Made by a program: the position numbers and the translations under genes. From contig CM069607.1 in NCBI GenBank assembly GCA_035771175.1, forward strand, positions 16,686,001 through 16,750,000: DNA of 64,000 nucleotides, in the 5' to 3' direction. A model generated the notes under the pieces. That model saw only the letters and a program-made list of their open reading frames with translations, was not told the DNA's origin and did not search any database. Shown here in pieces: positions 1-11,107 of the stretch. Within the stretch, counting starts at the first letter, position 1; each line of letters starts with the position of its first letter. The DNA comes from Paratinospora sagittata. Taxonomy: Eukaryota > Streptophyta > Magnoliopsida > Ranunculales > Menispermaceae.

Positions 1-252
1 TCTTATGATACAGTTGTACTTCATTCCATATCTTTTATACAGTATTGAGTTGTAAAAATAGTTATACAAAACTATTTATTACTTGCTTTTATTTTTCAAC
101 AAAGTGGTTTCTCTCAAGCCTGTAAGTTAAGAAGGTTTTAGGTTAGTCTCACACCAAGAAGCTGAGATAGGTAGTTCTCTAGTGTGTAAGTCGAGAGGTA
201 TAGGTTGGTCTCAAGCCTGTAAGTTGAGTAGTGTATTGATGGTTCTCACACC
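1..252 (+). repeat. Sirevirus-like LTR remnant, left piece (split by solo LTR)
   Basis: This is the left part of a forward LTR whose 3' end lies at 2495-2731. Positions 70-252 hold about five imperfect repeats of roughly 35-40 bases of the type CTCAAGCCTGTAAGTTGAG, short stems (CTC/GAG, CTCA/TGAG) around a GTAAG loop. The same hairpin-repeat region occurs before the 3' end of every Sirevirus-like LTR in this window. The piece ends in ACACC, the target duplication of the solo LTR that follows. Confidence 0.7.
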
Positions 253-512
253 TGTTGGCCCAGTATAACCGTCCAAAAGAGGGGGTGAATTGGACTTTGT
301 AGATTTTAACGTTACCTTTGTAATATTTTAATTAAACAAGAAATATGCGCAGACGGTAACAATCCAAATAGCAAATGCAGGAAAATAAATGGACGCAAAG
401 ATTTAGAGTGGTTCGGTTCCCCTTGAACCTACGTCCACTTTCCAATCGCACCGGTTAGGATTCTCAATCCACTATTGCTAATCACTTACGAGCAGATTAG
501 AAGCCGTTTACA

Positions 513-650
513 CTAACCAACACCAGGGCCTGGTTAGAAAACCACTGCAACGTTAACCTACACGAGGGCTTGGTTAGAAAGGCACAATCTAACCTACACC
601 AGGGCTTGGCTAGTAAGCCACAACTTGCAACCAACTTACGGGTGTGGTTA
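513..650 (-). repeat. Hairpin array in LTR leader
   Basis: Four short inverted repeats occur in tandem. CTAACCA 513-519 pairs with TGGTTAG 531-537. TAACC 554-558 pairs with GGTTA 572-576. CTAACC 589-594 faces GGCTAG 608-613, which on the transcribed reverse strand is a G.U wobble. AACCA 629-633 pairs with TGGTT 645-649 around ACTTACGGGTG. The array is transcribed, since it lies downstream of the TATA box of the reverse LTR. Confidence 0.7.
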
Positions 651-1515
651 CGTGACGTACAAATAGGGTATAGTCCCGGTTGACTTAACCAAGTCAACAA
701 TACATCAAGATTACAAAGATATAGAGAAGTGAATAACAACACTCTCAACACTTTAAGCTTACAATCTTGATTGAGTCAACAATCACTATTTCAACCACTA
801 TGATTCTAAATGAAGTGCAATGTTGAAATAGTTTATCAAAAATACATGCAATCGATTCAAAGTATGATTAATGAAGCACAAGAATCAATATGCAAGTTGT
901 TGAACAAAACTTATCAATTCAAAATTATCAATATTCAAGCTGTGAATCAATATGCACAAGTTATGATCAAAATAATCGATTCAAACAAAATATGTATTAA
1001 GCAAAAGAATCGATGTTAATCAAACCACATGAAACCACTTTGAAGATAATATAAGATGAAAACACAAGTATGGTTTCACACAATAGAGAAAAATGACTTT
1101 GATAATATGTTAAAACTAGCAATGAAAATTGTTTCTACTCAAAAGCACAAACACTAGAATCAAAAAAGAAAAGTTACCCAACTTAGGTAAGATGAAGATT
1201 GTCGATTCTCCAAGGTGTATGTGGTTGAGAAGTTTCTCTTCCAAGAATGATCAAGATCAACAAGAATGTGATGAAGAACACTTAAGAACACCATGATCAA
1301 CACTCTGGAACTCTTTTCTAGTTTCTCAAAGATTTTGGAATGGTAAGAAGAACTCTTCAAAAGATTGAACCGAAAACTCAAATGTAGTGAACTTTTGCTT
1401 TGAATGAAAGATTAAATGACTCAAGAACTTGTTTAGGATGAGTATAAATGATGTAGAAAAAATCGCACAAGTTTTCTTGATTTTGCAAAAGTTGTTCTTC
1501 AAATGAGCAATGTGG

Positions 1516-1524
1516 TATTTATAG
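1516..1524 (-). promoter_or_regulatory. TATA box of solo LTR
   Basis: CTATAAATA on the reverse strand. A cluster of GC-core inverted repeats lies immediately upstream (1546-1900). Confidence 0.65.
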
Positions 1525-1545
1525 ACAAACACCACACCAAGACAC

Positions 1546-1900
1546 AGGAAAGCGTTCCTTAACACAGGAGCGTGTTTCTGGTTTGAAATCTGAAAACTTT
1601 TAGATTTTCCTCCAATTAAGGAGTGCATTCCTTACTTAAGGAGCGCGTTCCTCAATTTGTCCGTTGGGCATAGGAAAGGGTTCCTTCAACAAGAACCACT
1701 GGCTTTTAAATTTGTTCTCATTTTGCCCTTGGCAACAGGAATACATTCCTCCTTTAAGGAGCGCGTTCCTTTTCCCTGATAAAAAAAATCTGATTCTAAA
1801 AAAAAATCACAGGAGCGCGTTCCTTAACCCTGATAAAAAAAATCACTGAGTTTTGAGAAAAAACTTAGGAGCGTGTTTCTCACTATAGGAGCGTGTTCCT
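1546..1900 (-). promoter_or_regulatory. About ten GC-core palindromes upstream of TATA
   Basis: About ten copies of an imperfect 14-bp palindrome of the form AGGAGCGCGTTCCT are spread over 350 bp, for example at about 1640, 1757, 1811 and 1885. One variant, AGGAATACATTCCT, keeps the arms while losing the CG core. The cluster lies in U3, so it is a candidate enhancer. The CGCG core resembles plant CAMTA-type CGCG boxes; that link is inference. Confidence 0.6.
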
Positions 1901-2494
1901 TCACTAACAAGTGAAAGAGACTTGATTTTTGATCATTTTGGGTCTAGGAAATTGTCGAAACATAGATTAACATTTTAAAAACATTTTTGACACGATTAAG
2001 GTATAATTAACGCAGTTAAAGCATGAGCAATTTAATCCATTAAACCAATGATAAAAGCAATAAGTACAAAACATGTGAGACGATTAAACCATGCAAAGTT
2101 GACAAGTTGAATGCATGTTAAACAATGATCAAAATAGGTATGATAAACAATTATGGCCAAGTACTGGCATGATTATCAAACTAAAATATATGCATGCATG
2201 ATAATAATAAACTATATGAATGATTTTAGAAAGATGCAAATCATGTGTGGTTGGAACAAGTAACTATTATTCTGCAACACTAAGATTCTAGTAAAGTAAT
2301 ACAACTATGAAGCTCTCGAATCTCGAATCTTCATGAAGTACTCTTCCTTCCACATGTTTTGACATTGCAGTTGAATCCATTAGATATATCGAGTTAGCAC
2401 TGAAACAACTACGTCAAAGAGATTAGATAACACAGGTATGTTGTTTGCAATCATCGAAACAAAACTAGGTGCGAGTAGTTACATCAACAACACC

Positions 2495-2731
2495 CGAAAG
2501 TTGAGAAAAAGTTGCAACGGTTTGGTTCTCACCTGTAAGAGAATCCCTTAGTGAAGAGGTTTAAAATCCTAACTGAGGAGGTTAGGTAGTGGAGGTAGGC
2601 AAGTAGTCGAACCATTATAAATCAATTGTGCTAATTGATTTAGTTTTCCACATTTTCTTATTTTTCATTGAATTATTTTTAATTGTCTAAGTGTCCAATT
2701 CACCCCCCTCTTGGACATACCTAGGCCAATA
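2495..2731 (+). repeat. Sirevirus-like LTR remnant, right piece (3' end of LTR)
   Basis: Continuation of the LTR at 1-252. It contains TTCTCACCTGTAAGAGAA, then the conserved hairpin CCTAAC / GGTTAGG followed by TAGTGGAGGTAGGC and CGAACCATTATAAATC, and ends CCAATTCACCCCCCTCTTGG...GGCCAATA, where CA is expected at the terminus. No primer binding site follows, so it is not joined to its own internal region. Confidence 0.75.
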
Positions 2732-2972
2732 GTTTGTCAATGAGGATAGAAGAGAAGGCATGATTTTGTAGATTGAAATTCAAGACAACAAGTTTAATCT
2801 TTCAAAGTTTCCTTGAGTTGTGTCGTATGAAATGTGTGTTGTCTTTAAGATCATGAGAATTCACCGTTTCAAATCAAATCCTTGTTCATTTTGAAATATG
2901 TGAGGCATTTTGTTTGTTCAATTTCATTTTTCTCTTTGCTCGGGACGATCAAAGTCTAAGTTTGGGGGAATT
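2732..2972 (+). repeat. Internal 3' remnant of non-autonomous LTR element with polypurine tract
   Basis: Matches in reverse complement the region next to the 3' LTR of the complete element at 48389-56163 (about 49950-50190). It ends with the polypurine tract AAGTTTGGGGGAA (2958-2970) directly before the LTR. No ORF is present. It joins the Sirevirus-like LTR end abruptly, so the rest of the element has been deleted. Confidence 0.75.
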
Positions 2973-4499
2973 TGATAAGTTGAGTTTTGGTTATTGTTTT
3001 GCATGATTAATTTGTTAGACTTTTAGGTTCATTTGGTTAGTTTTCAACTGTTTTTGCATGATTAGCATACTTAGTTGCTTAGGTTTATTTAGGTTTTATT
3101 TTAGGTTTTTATCATGAATAAATCATATTTTGATACTTGTTAGTATTTTAGGAATCATTTACTTAGAATTCATTTCTTTATAGTTAGTGATTTGATTCAT
3201 TTTATAGTATTTACTTGTGCTTTTGTTTGTTTTGTAGGTAAATAAAGAGCTTTAAAGTGGTTGAAACAAGGTTCAAATGATGGTGAAAAGAGGCCAAAAA
3301 CATGTTCAAACAATGTCCAAAGAATGGTCCAAGAAAGCCAAGAAAAGGGCCAAGTCCACAAGCCAAAACAAGGCCACCACCATCCAACACCCGAGACTGG
3401 GCGCTGCGGGGCCCAAATGCTACACGTGGTGGTGGTGAAGGCAGTAACTAGGCGCCGCGGCACCCGGGTTCGCAAAAATGCGGGACTTGCATTTTTTACA
3501 AGTTTTCGAAGCCCCTTTTGATCTTTTGATCCACTTAAGTGTATAACTCGTGTTTAGGGTTTCTTTGATGAGTATTGGAGACTAGAATTAGGTTTAGGAT
3601 GGGAAAAATGAGGCAAGAAAGCAAGAGGAGGAAGAACTTTGGGTTGGAGGCTTGAAGGAACCAAGAGGGAGAAGAAGATTAAACTACCATTGAAGGGGGT
3701 TTATAACCTTTGATCTCCATTTCTTGCATCTTGAAATGTTTTCCTCCATTGTTTTATTTATTTTTCATCCTATATCCATTAACATGAACATGAGCGAAAT
3801 TCTTAATCTAGAGGTTTAAATGATCTATGTTTGATTTCATGGGTTAATGTTTATTTATGTGTTATTGAATTAATTTCTAAGTTTATTTGCAATTTCATAT
3901 GCTTAATGCCTTCAATTTGCTGGCCACTACTTGAATGTTGTTAGATTTGATTTCTTACACTCGAGAGAGGTGTTATCAAATCGGAACTGGGAAATTGAGA
4001 CCTAGGTTAGTAGTATCGAGTCGAGAGACGAAAACCCTTGAAACCAGATAGCATGAATCACAAATCTTAAGGCATGCTTGATTTATTAGTTTACACTTGA
4101 GAGAGGGAATTAATAGGTTGAGTATAGATTTTCAAATTACACTCAAGATAAGGGTTTGATTGGGTTAGGATTCATGATTTATAAATTCAATAATTAATTC
4201 AATAATACAAACTTTTGAAACCCATAAAGTAAAACATAGTGATTTCAATCTTCTAGAATCTTCATTCATTGATTTTCATCCAATTCAATTTGATTTGCAT
4301 TGATTTACTTTAATTTTTCTCATATTAATTTCAGCAATTAAATCATCCCCTTTTGATCACCTAGATAAAATTAAAATCATTGTAGTTTTGGGCATTTTTA
4401 GTAGTAGAATTCACTTTTCCTGTGGACGATAACCCAACTCATCTCGATATATTATAACTTGACTATCGTGCACTTGCGATACACAAATATTCACGATCA
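2973..4499 (+). mobile_element. 3' LTR of non-autonomous (LARD-like) element
   Basis: Starts TGATAAGTTGAG after a polypurine tract and ends TTGCGATACACAAATATTCACGATCA in two readable blocks, about 1527 bp. It is the same family as the LTRs at 48389-49949, 54662-56163 and 29403-30995. Shared features are repeated CTCTCGAGTG-type motifs (around 3960, 4020, 4090, 4140) and a GC-rich block with GGCGCCGCGG near 3450. No coding region is visible in it. Confidence 0.8.
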
Positions 4500-4506
4500 A
4501 CATGCA

Positions 4507-5184
4507 CTAAAGAAGGAAGGCATCAAGAGGATTTAACTTTGCACGCGAGCTCAACCGAGGAATGATGACCCTCGAAATAATATTATGAAAGATCTTGAGC
4601 CGCAACCCGAAAATGGTGTTGGACACTATCAACACCTCATGTTCTGGCTCCACTCTAGACATGGTCCTCAGTGCTGTGATCCGATCGTAAAGAGGTAAGT
4701 CTATCTCATCGTCCTCCCCAGAATAAGAGAAAGTGGGATCATTAAAAGAAAAACCAAATGTCTCATCTAGAATAGATGGAGATATATCAATGTCGTGACC
4801 AAGAATCCTGGAGCTATAATGAAGGGGATCATTTCCAGGAACATGAGTAAGCCCATAGTAGAAAACTCGGACTAACTTAGTGTAGATGGTGTCACCATGA
4901 CAGAGAAATCGCTCCCATCTTATCTTGGTGAAGTGAGTGAATAGAGGCATATGAATCCTCGTAAAGTAGTCAAAGTTGACTCAGATGCTCGGAGCGAGAC
5001 GTCGAGTGTCATATTGTCTCACCTCAAGAAGTACAGGTCAAGAAGTGGGTGATGTCGCAGGAGTGAAAAAGGTAACATCATAATCCAATGAGGGCAATGA
5101 GGGTGATGATGGTGATCATGAAGAGGGCTCGCGAGGTGGTCGTGAGGCACAAGGTCGCGTCATGGAAAGTGGAGTGGGTGTGGG
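4507..5184 (-). pseudogene. Retroelement accessory protein, C-terminal part (copy 1 of 4)
   Basis: Reverse-strand coding remnant that continues the N-terminal piece at 7757-7861 across the solo LTR 5185-7751. Two in-frame stops lie in 4950-5140; 4507-4950 is open for 147 codons. Visible motifs are a block RRLAPS, then FYYGLTH, GHDIDISPSI and, near the end, FHNIISRVIIPR...LNPLDAFLL. The block FY-x-GL followed about 20 residues later by G-x-DIDI-x-P aligns by eye with the copies at 28545-31471, 15343-17008 and 51390-52629. It resembles what databases label a putative plant transposon protein domain (from memory). Catalytic function is unknown. The downstream end is cut by the LTR at 2973-4499. 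Confidence 0.6.
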
Positions 5185-7751
5185 TGTGACACCCCGAAAA
5201 TCATTTCATCTAGCCCATAACCCAATTGCATGTGCCCAAACTCTATGTGTTTGCCTTGTATGTGGTTGATGTTTGTTTTGTGTGTTTTCGCGTTGATTTT
5301 ACGATAACTTTATGTTGGGTGCGTCAAATGAAATCGGGGATGTTAGAATCGAGTCCGGCACACATTTTTACATAGAAAATGCCTATCTAAACGAGAAAAT
5401 CCGATGTGTATTGAGCTCTCCACGGCCAAATTGCCCAGAAAACTATTTCTTTGACATGTGGGCCCAAAATTGCCTATTTAAGCCAATGAAACCCATTTTG
5501 AGCTCATTTGCACGAATTTGAGATTGGAAAGAAGTGAAAGAGGAGGAGAGGAGAAGAAAAAGGGGAAAAGCTAGGGTTCTTGGTGTTCTTGGGGATCTTG
5601 CTCAAATCCCACCCAAAGTAAGTGCATTTCTCCATTTTCTTCCTAGTTTCTCTTTGTAGATGGGCTTTTGTGCTTGATTTTGACCTAAGGGAGGGTGTTG
5701 ACCACAGATTTGAAGTGACCCTAACCTAGGGTTCGCTGATTTTCGGCCATTAATGATTGTTTATAGTTGATCCTACCCTCTAATACCTAGATCTACACTT
5801 GGAATGCATTTTGCATGATCTTCACCTCATTTTTGATGGTGTAAAAGGTTAGGGTTTCGTGTGAAACTCTTATGGACGTGGTGTGTGGCATGGATTTGGG
5901 TTCCTTGATGGATTTGGAACCCAATGACACCATTTTCCCCAATTTCTAGCAAGAAATGGATAGATCTAGTGTAAAGACCAAAACCCTAGAAATCGAACTT
6001 AGGGATTCCGGTTGGGCTTGCATGTGAACTATGTTGAATAAGTGGCTGATCCTAGATGATTGATGGTGGTGTTCAGTATTTTTATCCATCAGAAACCCTA
6101 GTTGTAGTGTAAAATCGGCCTAGGGCTTGACTTTAGGGATTTTGCCCACATTGGGGATTTTGCCCAAATTGGGGATTTTGACCTAAACCAAGTGAATTGA
6201 TCAAATTGACTTGGGGATTTTCTAATTGGACCTAAATTGAATGGAATCATGAGTTTAAAATGTGTGAACCTATGTCAATTTGGTATGACTTAGTGCAATT
6301 TGGCTCTATGCCTATTGTAGAGATTTTCCCCAAATTGGGTCATATGCCATGTTTTGATTTGATTTGAGGAATTGACTTGTTTATAATCAATCTTGCATGG
6401 TTTTGAATGGTTTGATCTTATGTTAGGATTGATTGACCTAGACTAAGTGATTGTCTTAATATTTGGGAATTAGCCTTATCCGTGGCTTGGCACGGATGTC
6501 GAGGTTGACCATGAGATGGGAGACTCGTGGTGGGAATTAGATGCACATGGACTTGTTGGATTAGCAATTGATAATGATTAGTATGTCTATGAATGGATGG
6601 TCATGATAATTGATACATGTGCATGAATCTATGTTTCAGGACCTTGATTTGGTTGTTTCGGTCTTGGTTATCGTGAGTGGTTAACTACTCTCGCAAGGCT
6701 TGGTTTTGAGTAGACTTCAATTATGTTTAAATCTTTTATGTCATCATATTACTTATATCTTGTATGTTTGAATGATGCATGTTTTTGAATAAAACCTTAT
6801 GACCTTGGTTTGGTTCATCTATCTGACTAATAGGGAGACTTAACCTTGTCATTGGAGGGTTTTAGTATGGAAATATTTGGTGATGAGAACAGTGCGGTGA
6901 AATAGATACACTAGTAAATCCCAAATGAACATGATTGGGCATGGGAAAGGTACGGTGAAATAGACGTGAACTAGTTACTCCAATGCATATGGAATGAGAA
7001 TCGAAATGATAGTCTTTTACTTGCATCGAACTATTATAAATTGATGATATTTATATGTTATGAGCTTTTAATAATTCTACACATTAACATGAATACATGG
7101 TGTTTATTGATGAATATTGATGGCATGTTTTGAATTCTATTCACTGGGCACCGTTGGCTCACACTCTCACTCTCCTTTCAGGTCCTTCAGATAAGGGTAG
7201 GGGTGTCGTGATGGCTTGAGAGATAGCCACCGTTAAGCTAGAACTCTTATGTATGGTTTGATGTCTTTAATTACATATGTGTATGGTTTTGATTATTTGA
7301 TACATATGTAATTAATATAACCTTGTTAAACCTAGATGGTGAGAGGGATTGTTGTGGTGTGATGTATATTGGCTATGTGGCCTTAGATTTGATGTATTTG
7401 GTTGTACATTTAGGATTTGGATTTGATGAGGGGTCTAGGCATGTTGTCTTAGACCATTTTGGGTTTATGTTGAGGACTTTATGATTATTGTCTTGATATT
7501 TATGGGAGACTATATCTTTTAATTTATGGAAGTGTATGTGATGAATTAGAATTGTTAAGTCTATCAGGTTTGATGTGTTTCAAAAAAATAGCCTTAGGGG
7601 ACTCTATGTGAGAGTCTATCTGAGGCTCGTAGGGTCTCAACCGCCTCTCGCGGGTTGAGGGTGGTTGGAGATGCCTACGTCGGGCGTCCCGCCTTGGCAT
7701 TCCTCATGCCGTCCCAAGGGGATGGTGGTCCGGGGTCTAGGGGTCGTCACA
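5185..7751 (+). mobile_element. Solo LTR, gypsy-like, in the accessory gene (TSD GTGGG/ATGGG)
   Basis: Starts TGTGACACCCCGAAAATC, ends GGGGTCGTCACA, 2567 bp. Flanks GTGGG (5180-5184) and ATGGG (7752-7756) agree at four of five bases. The same family occurs in reverse orientation at 60406-63280: both share CATCTAGCCCATAACCCA near the start and a related GTCGCCACA/GTCGTCACA end. TATA-like CTATTTAA lies at 5474-5481. No internal domain remains. Nothing inside looks coding. Confidence 0.8.
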
Positions 7752-7756
7752 ATGGG

Positions 7757-7861
7757 GGACTCTTCAACCTTTACACGTCTTCGTGTAGGCCTAGGTGCTT
7801 GTGTGGAGGATTCGTTGATCTCCAATCGACGCTTAGGAGCTGTTGTTTTCTTTGGTGGCAT
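7757..7861 (-). pseudogene. Retroelement accessory protein, N-terminal part (copy 1 of 4)
   Basis: The reverse-strand start MPPKKTTAPKRRLE (ATG at 7861) opens a basic, proline-rich N-terminus that runs into the solo LTR at 7751 after about 35 residues (…KVEESPI). After removing the LTR and one target copy it continues in frame as PTPTPLSM in the piece ending at 4507. An in-frame ATG at 7912 is possible, but MPPKK matches the basic starts of the related proteins (MAPKK at 52629, MPSRSSRKRA at 28545). Confidence 0.55.
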
Positions 7862-9134
7862 TTTATCAAGCACTTTGTGTGCAAACAACGTGAACCTAAG
7901 GGTTTTGGGCAATTGATGAAAACGAGGACAAAACGGATCGAAATGAAGGTGGAAAGTCGAGGGTGGTATGGGAACGAGAAAAACAAGCTATAAAACTTGT
8001 ATTTCCATGAGAAATCGATGGAGAAATGAGAAGATGAAAATTGATGAAAAGTTTTGAAAATTTGCGGTTTAGGTAAAAAAATGTGTGGATTTGATGATGT
8101 TTTTGGCAATAAAAATGATGGATTTGATGATTGTGAAGGTGTTTGGAACAATCAAAATGAAGGGAAATGAAGTTAGAGAAATCAGGAGAGAGAGGAAAAG
8201 TGAAAAAACGGAGAAGAGAATGAGAAACAAGCTCTCGGGTTGCTTGTTTATGTTCTGTCATTAGACAGAGGAACGCGTTCTCTTAAGAGGAGCGCGTTCT
8301 TATGTTCTCTGCAAAACACCTCTCGGTGTTTTTTTTAGAGGAGCGCGTTTCTTTAGAACATAGAACACACAATTTTGTGATTTTTAATTTTCTTGATTTC
8401 CACTTTGATTAAATTGATAATTTAAGAAAATTTTGGTCATTTTTAGGTGAACAATACACACATCAAATGATAAAAACATTATAATCAACATCATTCACAC
8501 CAAAATAACACATATAGGAACATCAACAATAATTCATGTAAGATTAACATTAATAATTCATGCATCATTATCAGAGATAATACAGGCAAGATTATTAAGT
8601 GCAATACATGTACAATTATCATAGATGATACATTCAAGTGAACATCAAATATTCATCGTTCACACATTCACATGAATACATTGGAAGTAAAAAGATATAG
8701 AAAATTCAACATACATACTTCCAATTAGACTAAGTAATAATTATAATATTAATTTAGTATCAATGCTCAATAACATTATTCAATATCAAATGGATTAGAA
8801 CATTAAAATTTTTTTAAGCACATGATCCATTTAATATAAGTCAACATTCTTCATGTGAACATATGATTATCGATTTTAGCAAGTTCACAAGATAGACATG
8901 TACATATTACATAGCTTAATCAATGAACAAAATATAGATCATTCAAAGCATGTTCAAGTTGATTAACTTTAAGACATAGGCAATAAGATATAATAATCAT
9001 TTAATCAAGCCTAAGATATTTTCAAAGTCATAGAAATAATAGGCTTAAGCATAGTATGACATGAAAATTCATCCAACTCAATCATCACTCAAGCAAGTAT
9101 ATAATAGTCATCAATAACATGATATATGCAATAA
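7862..9134 (-). promoter_or_regulatory. AT-rich upstream region of accessory gene, with GC-core palindromes
   Basis: Upstream of MPPKK on the reverse strand. Three copies of AGGARCGCGTT(C/T)CT-like palindromes lie at 8268-8360, the same motif as in the LTR U3 at 1546-1900. The rest to 9134 is AT-rich without a supported gene. It is probably the LTR or leader of the same decayed element, but I cannot place the LTR ends. Overlapping short ORFs at 7900-8260 are low-complexity and not believable. Confidence 0.4.
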
Positions 9135-9628
9135 GGGGTCGTTTGGTATAAAGGATAGGATGGGATAGGATTAAAAATAATCCTATCCCTACGTTTGGAA
9201 GCACACTCGGATAGGATTAAAATAATCCCAATGTTCAATTTATCCAATTGTTACGGGATGAAATAATTCCGACCAAAAGGTCAGGATTATTTTATCCACA
9301 CCTTTTTTTTGTCAATATCCTCCTCTTCTACTTCGATTTCCTTCTTCTTCTTCTCCTTCTTTAAAAAAAAAATTGCGATTTGCAACTGGTTTTGCGATAA
9401 CTGGTTTTGCATCGCAAAACCAACCCTAAACCAGCGAGTTGTTGGTTTTTTTTTCTTTTTTTTTTAATATAATTTAAAAAATTAAGTTTAAAAAAATATT
9501 TAATTAATTTATATTAATCTCATATGTTGCACCAAACATAGGATTACACTATTTTTCATCCTATCAAATCCTGTCTTATCTAATTCCACAAAAATAATCT
9601 CATCCTATCTCGTGTACCAAACGGACCC
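9135..9628. mobile_element. MITE, PIF/Harbinger (Tourist)-like
   Basis: 494 bp with terminal inverted repeats: left GGGGTCGTTTGGTAT, right end reading inward GGGTCCGTTTGGTAC, flanked on both sides by TAA (9132-9134 and 9629-9631). Subterminal sequence also mirrors (GGATAGGATGGGATAGGATT against the complement of AATCTCATCCTATCTCG). The 3-bp TAA duplication and GGG..GTTTGGT ends are typical of Tourist MITEs. No ORF; AT-rich interior. Confidence 0.85.
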
Positions 9629-9631
9629 TAA

Positions 9632-9815
9632 GAGTGATATGATAAGTATCATGCCTGAATGGACATTTAATGCTTCAACAAAGACATATCTCTTAATACA
9701 CAATTATTTTATGCTTAAGAAGATATGTTCAAGCCATTTGTGGAATAAGACAACAAAACTATTTGAAATTTAAATAGAAGTGTTACCCACAAGCGAAGAT
9801 TGATCATGAATCACT
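9632..9815. other. AT-rich spacer, nothing recognised
   Basis: Short AT-rich stretch between the MITE and the copia gag remnant; it continues the 8.4-9.1 kb AT-rich sequence that the MITE interrupted. No motif recognised. Confidence 0.4.
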
Positions 9816-11051
9816 TCAAGGAACCTCGAAACTTGCATTTTGATCATCGACTGTGTTGCTCAAGTCCTTGCTGCATCCAAGGAGTTTCCTAATCCACATC
9901 ATCCCTCTTGGAATCTTTGGAAACCTTTGAATGTGTATTTGTATATTCAGATTTTCGTCTTCATCAGTTGAGGAATAAATGATTGAACCACTAGATGCGA
10001 CACTTGAGAGTTGGTCTTCCTCAACTTGTTCTTCTTCATAGCTGATACTCTCCAGTGATGATATTCCATTTTCGTTCACTTCATCTCAGTTATCATCACT
10101 TGGCAGATTGGCAAGCATTTCTCTTTTTTCAGATGAATCAACACTATCTTTAGAATAGGTTTTTAGTCTGCTTAACACATAATGTATTCTTTAAAAACTG
10201 CTATTAAATAGATGATCGAACATTTCAATAAAACTGACTTTGTATTTCCATTTGTTCGTAAAACCTTCTAAGAATACTTAGGCAACATCTGATGAGGATA
10301 GGTTACTCCATAACTTTGCAAATCACTTGCTAATTCCATAAACCTATCAAGTCTCTCATCAATTGATTCCTTTATTAAGAACTTGAAATTTTCAATCGAT
10401 CTTTTTAGCACTTCAGTTCTTACTGTGGTTTCATCCTTAGCCTCGATGGATATTAGTAAGTTGCAAAACTCTTCCATGGTGAAATCCCATGGATTAAATG
10501 TTTTTGCAATGCTTGTAAGATTTTCAGCCCATAATCTCAAAAGCTTGTCAGCAAAGCAGATGACGTTAATTCTACTTGGTATGTCTTGACCCAGATTTTT
10601 AAATCTTCAAGAATTTGTCTGAACTTAGAACACACTTTTTCAATTGGTTCATCATCAGAAAATATAAAATCTTCAAATCTTCTTTCTGCGTCCTTGAGCC
10701 TTGATTCCTTATCATCTAGTAGCTCGCAGTGAACCAAATGAAGCATTTCCCAAACTTCTTTTGCAATCTCGCATTCACTAACTTGCTCTAAATCATCGTC
10801 TGGGATACTGCAAAACAAAGCATACACCGCTTTCAAATTTAGACGATACTCTTCTCTTTCATGTGTTATCCATACCTCGGTTGGTTTGTCGGGAAGAGTA
10901 TAGCCATTTTCCAAATATCAACGTCTTGTGATCTTATAAATGTTTTCATGAGAATCTTCCACTCATCAAACTTCTCTATTCTAAACAATGGTGGTCTATC
11001 GGTGTATTTACTATTGTTCATGTTATAACTAGTTGAGCATTGTCTTACCAT
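9816..11051 (-). pseudogene. gag: copia gag remnant (UBN2-type)
   Basis: Reverse-strand gag directly after PBS and LTR. Likely start is MVRQ at 11051, followed by PPLFRIEKFDEWKILMKTFI, the conserved copia gag start (substrate-like F-x-x-W block). Then come LNLKAVYALFCSIPDD, EVWEMLHLVHC and ERRFEDFIFSDDEPIEKV, typical of the UBN2 gag domain, a frameshift near 10540, and a second similar helix block ENFKFLIKESIDERLDRF, suggesting an internal duplication. The last part (10079-9816) is acidic and ends PRGMMWIRK. Stops and frameshifts make it non-functional. Protease, integrase and reverse transcriptase are absent. Confidence 0.7.
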
Positions 11052-11093
11052 CTTACTCAAAGAAATTGTTAAATAACTTTGAGGCAAAAACTG

Positions 11094-11105
11094 GCTCTGA
11101 TACCA
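11094..11105 (-). other. Primer binding site (initiator tRNA-Met)
   Basis: TGGTATCAGAGC on the reverse strand, two bases inside the LTR end. It fixes the orientation of this copia fragment as reverse. Confidence 0.85.
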
Positions 11106-11107
11106 CT

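Larger units (their letters stand above)
253..2489 (-). mobile_element. Solo LTR, Sirevirus-like copia, inserted in another LTR (TSD ACACC)
   Basis: A reverse-oriented LTR of 2237 bp. On the reverse strand it starts TGTTGATGTAACTACTCGC and ends CCCCCTCTTTTGG...GGGCCAACA. ACACC flanks it at 248-252 and 2490-2494, and the flanks join into one continuous forward LTR. No internal domain is present, so it is a solo LTR left by LTR-LTR recombination. Parts in transcription order: U3 about 2489-1530, TATA at 1524-1516, leader to 253 with hairpins at 513-650. It is the same family as the forward LTR beginning near 11947. Confidence 0.85.

Noticed and set aside
253..2731. A single 2.5-kb LTR with long terminal inverted repeats
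   Set aside because: The two similar ends in opposite orientation are explained by a reverse solo LTR with ACACC duplications inserted into a forward LTR.
7655..8261. Several overlapping ORFs on both strands
   Set aside because: Low-complexity or shadow frames of the accessory gene start and LTR end. Only the MPPKK frame has related copies.
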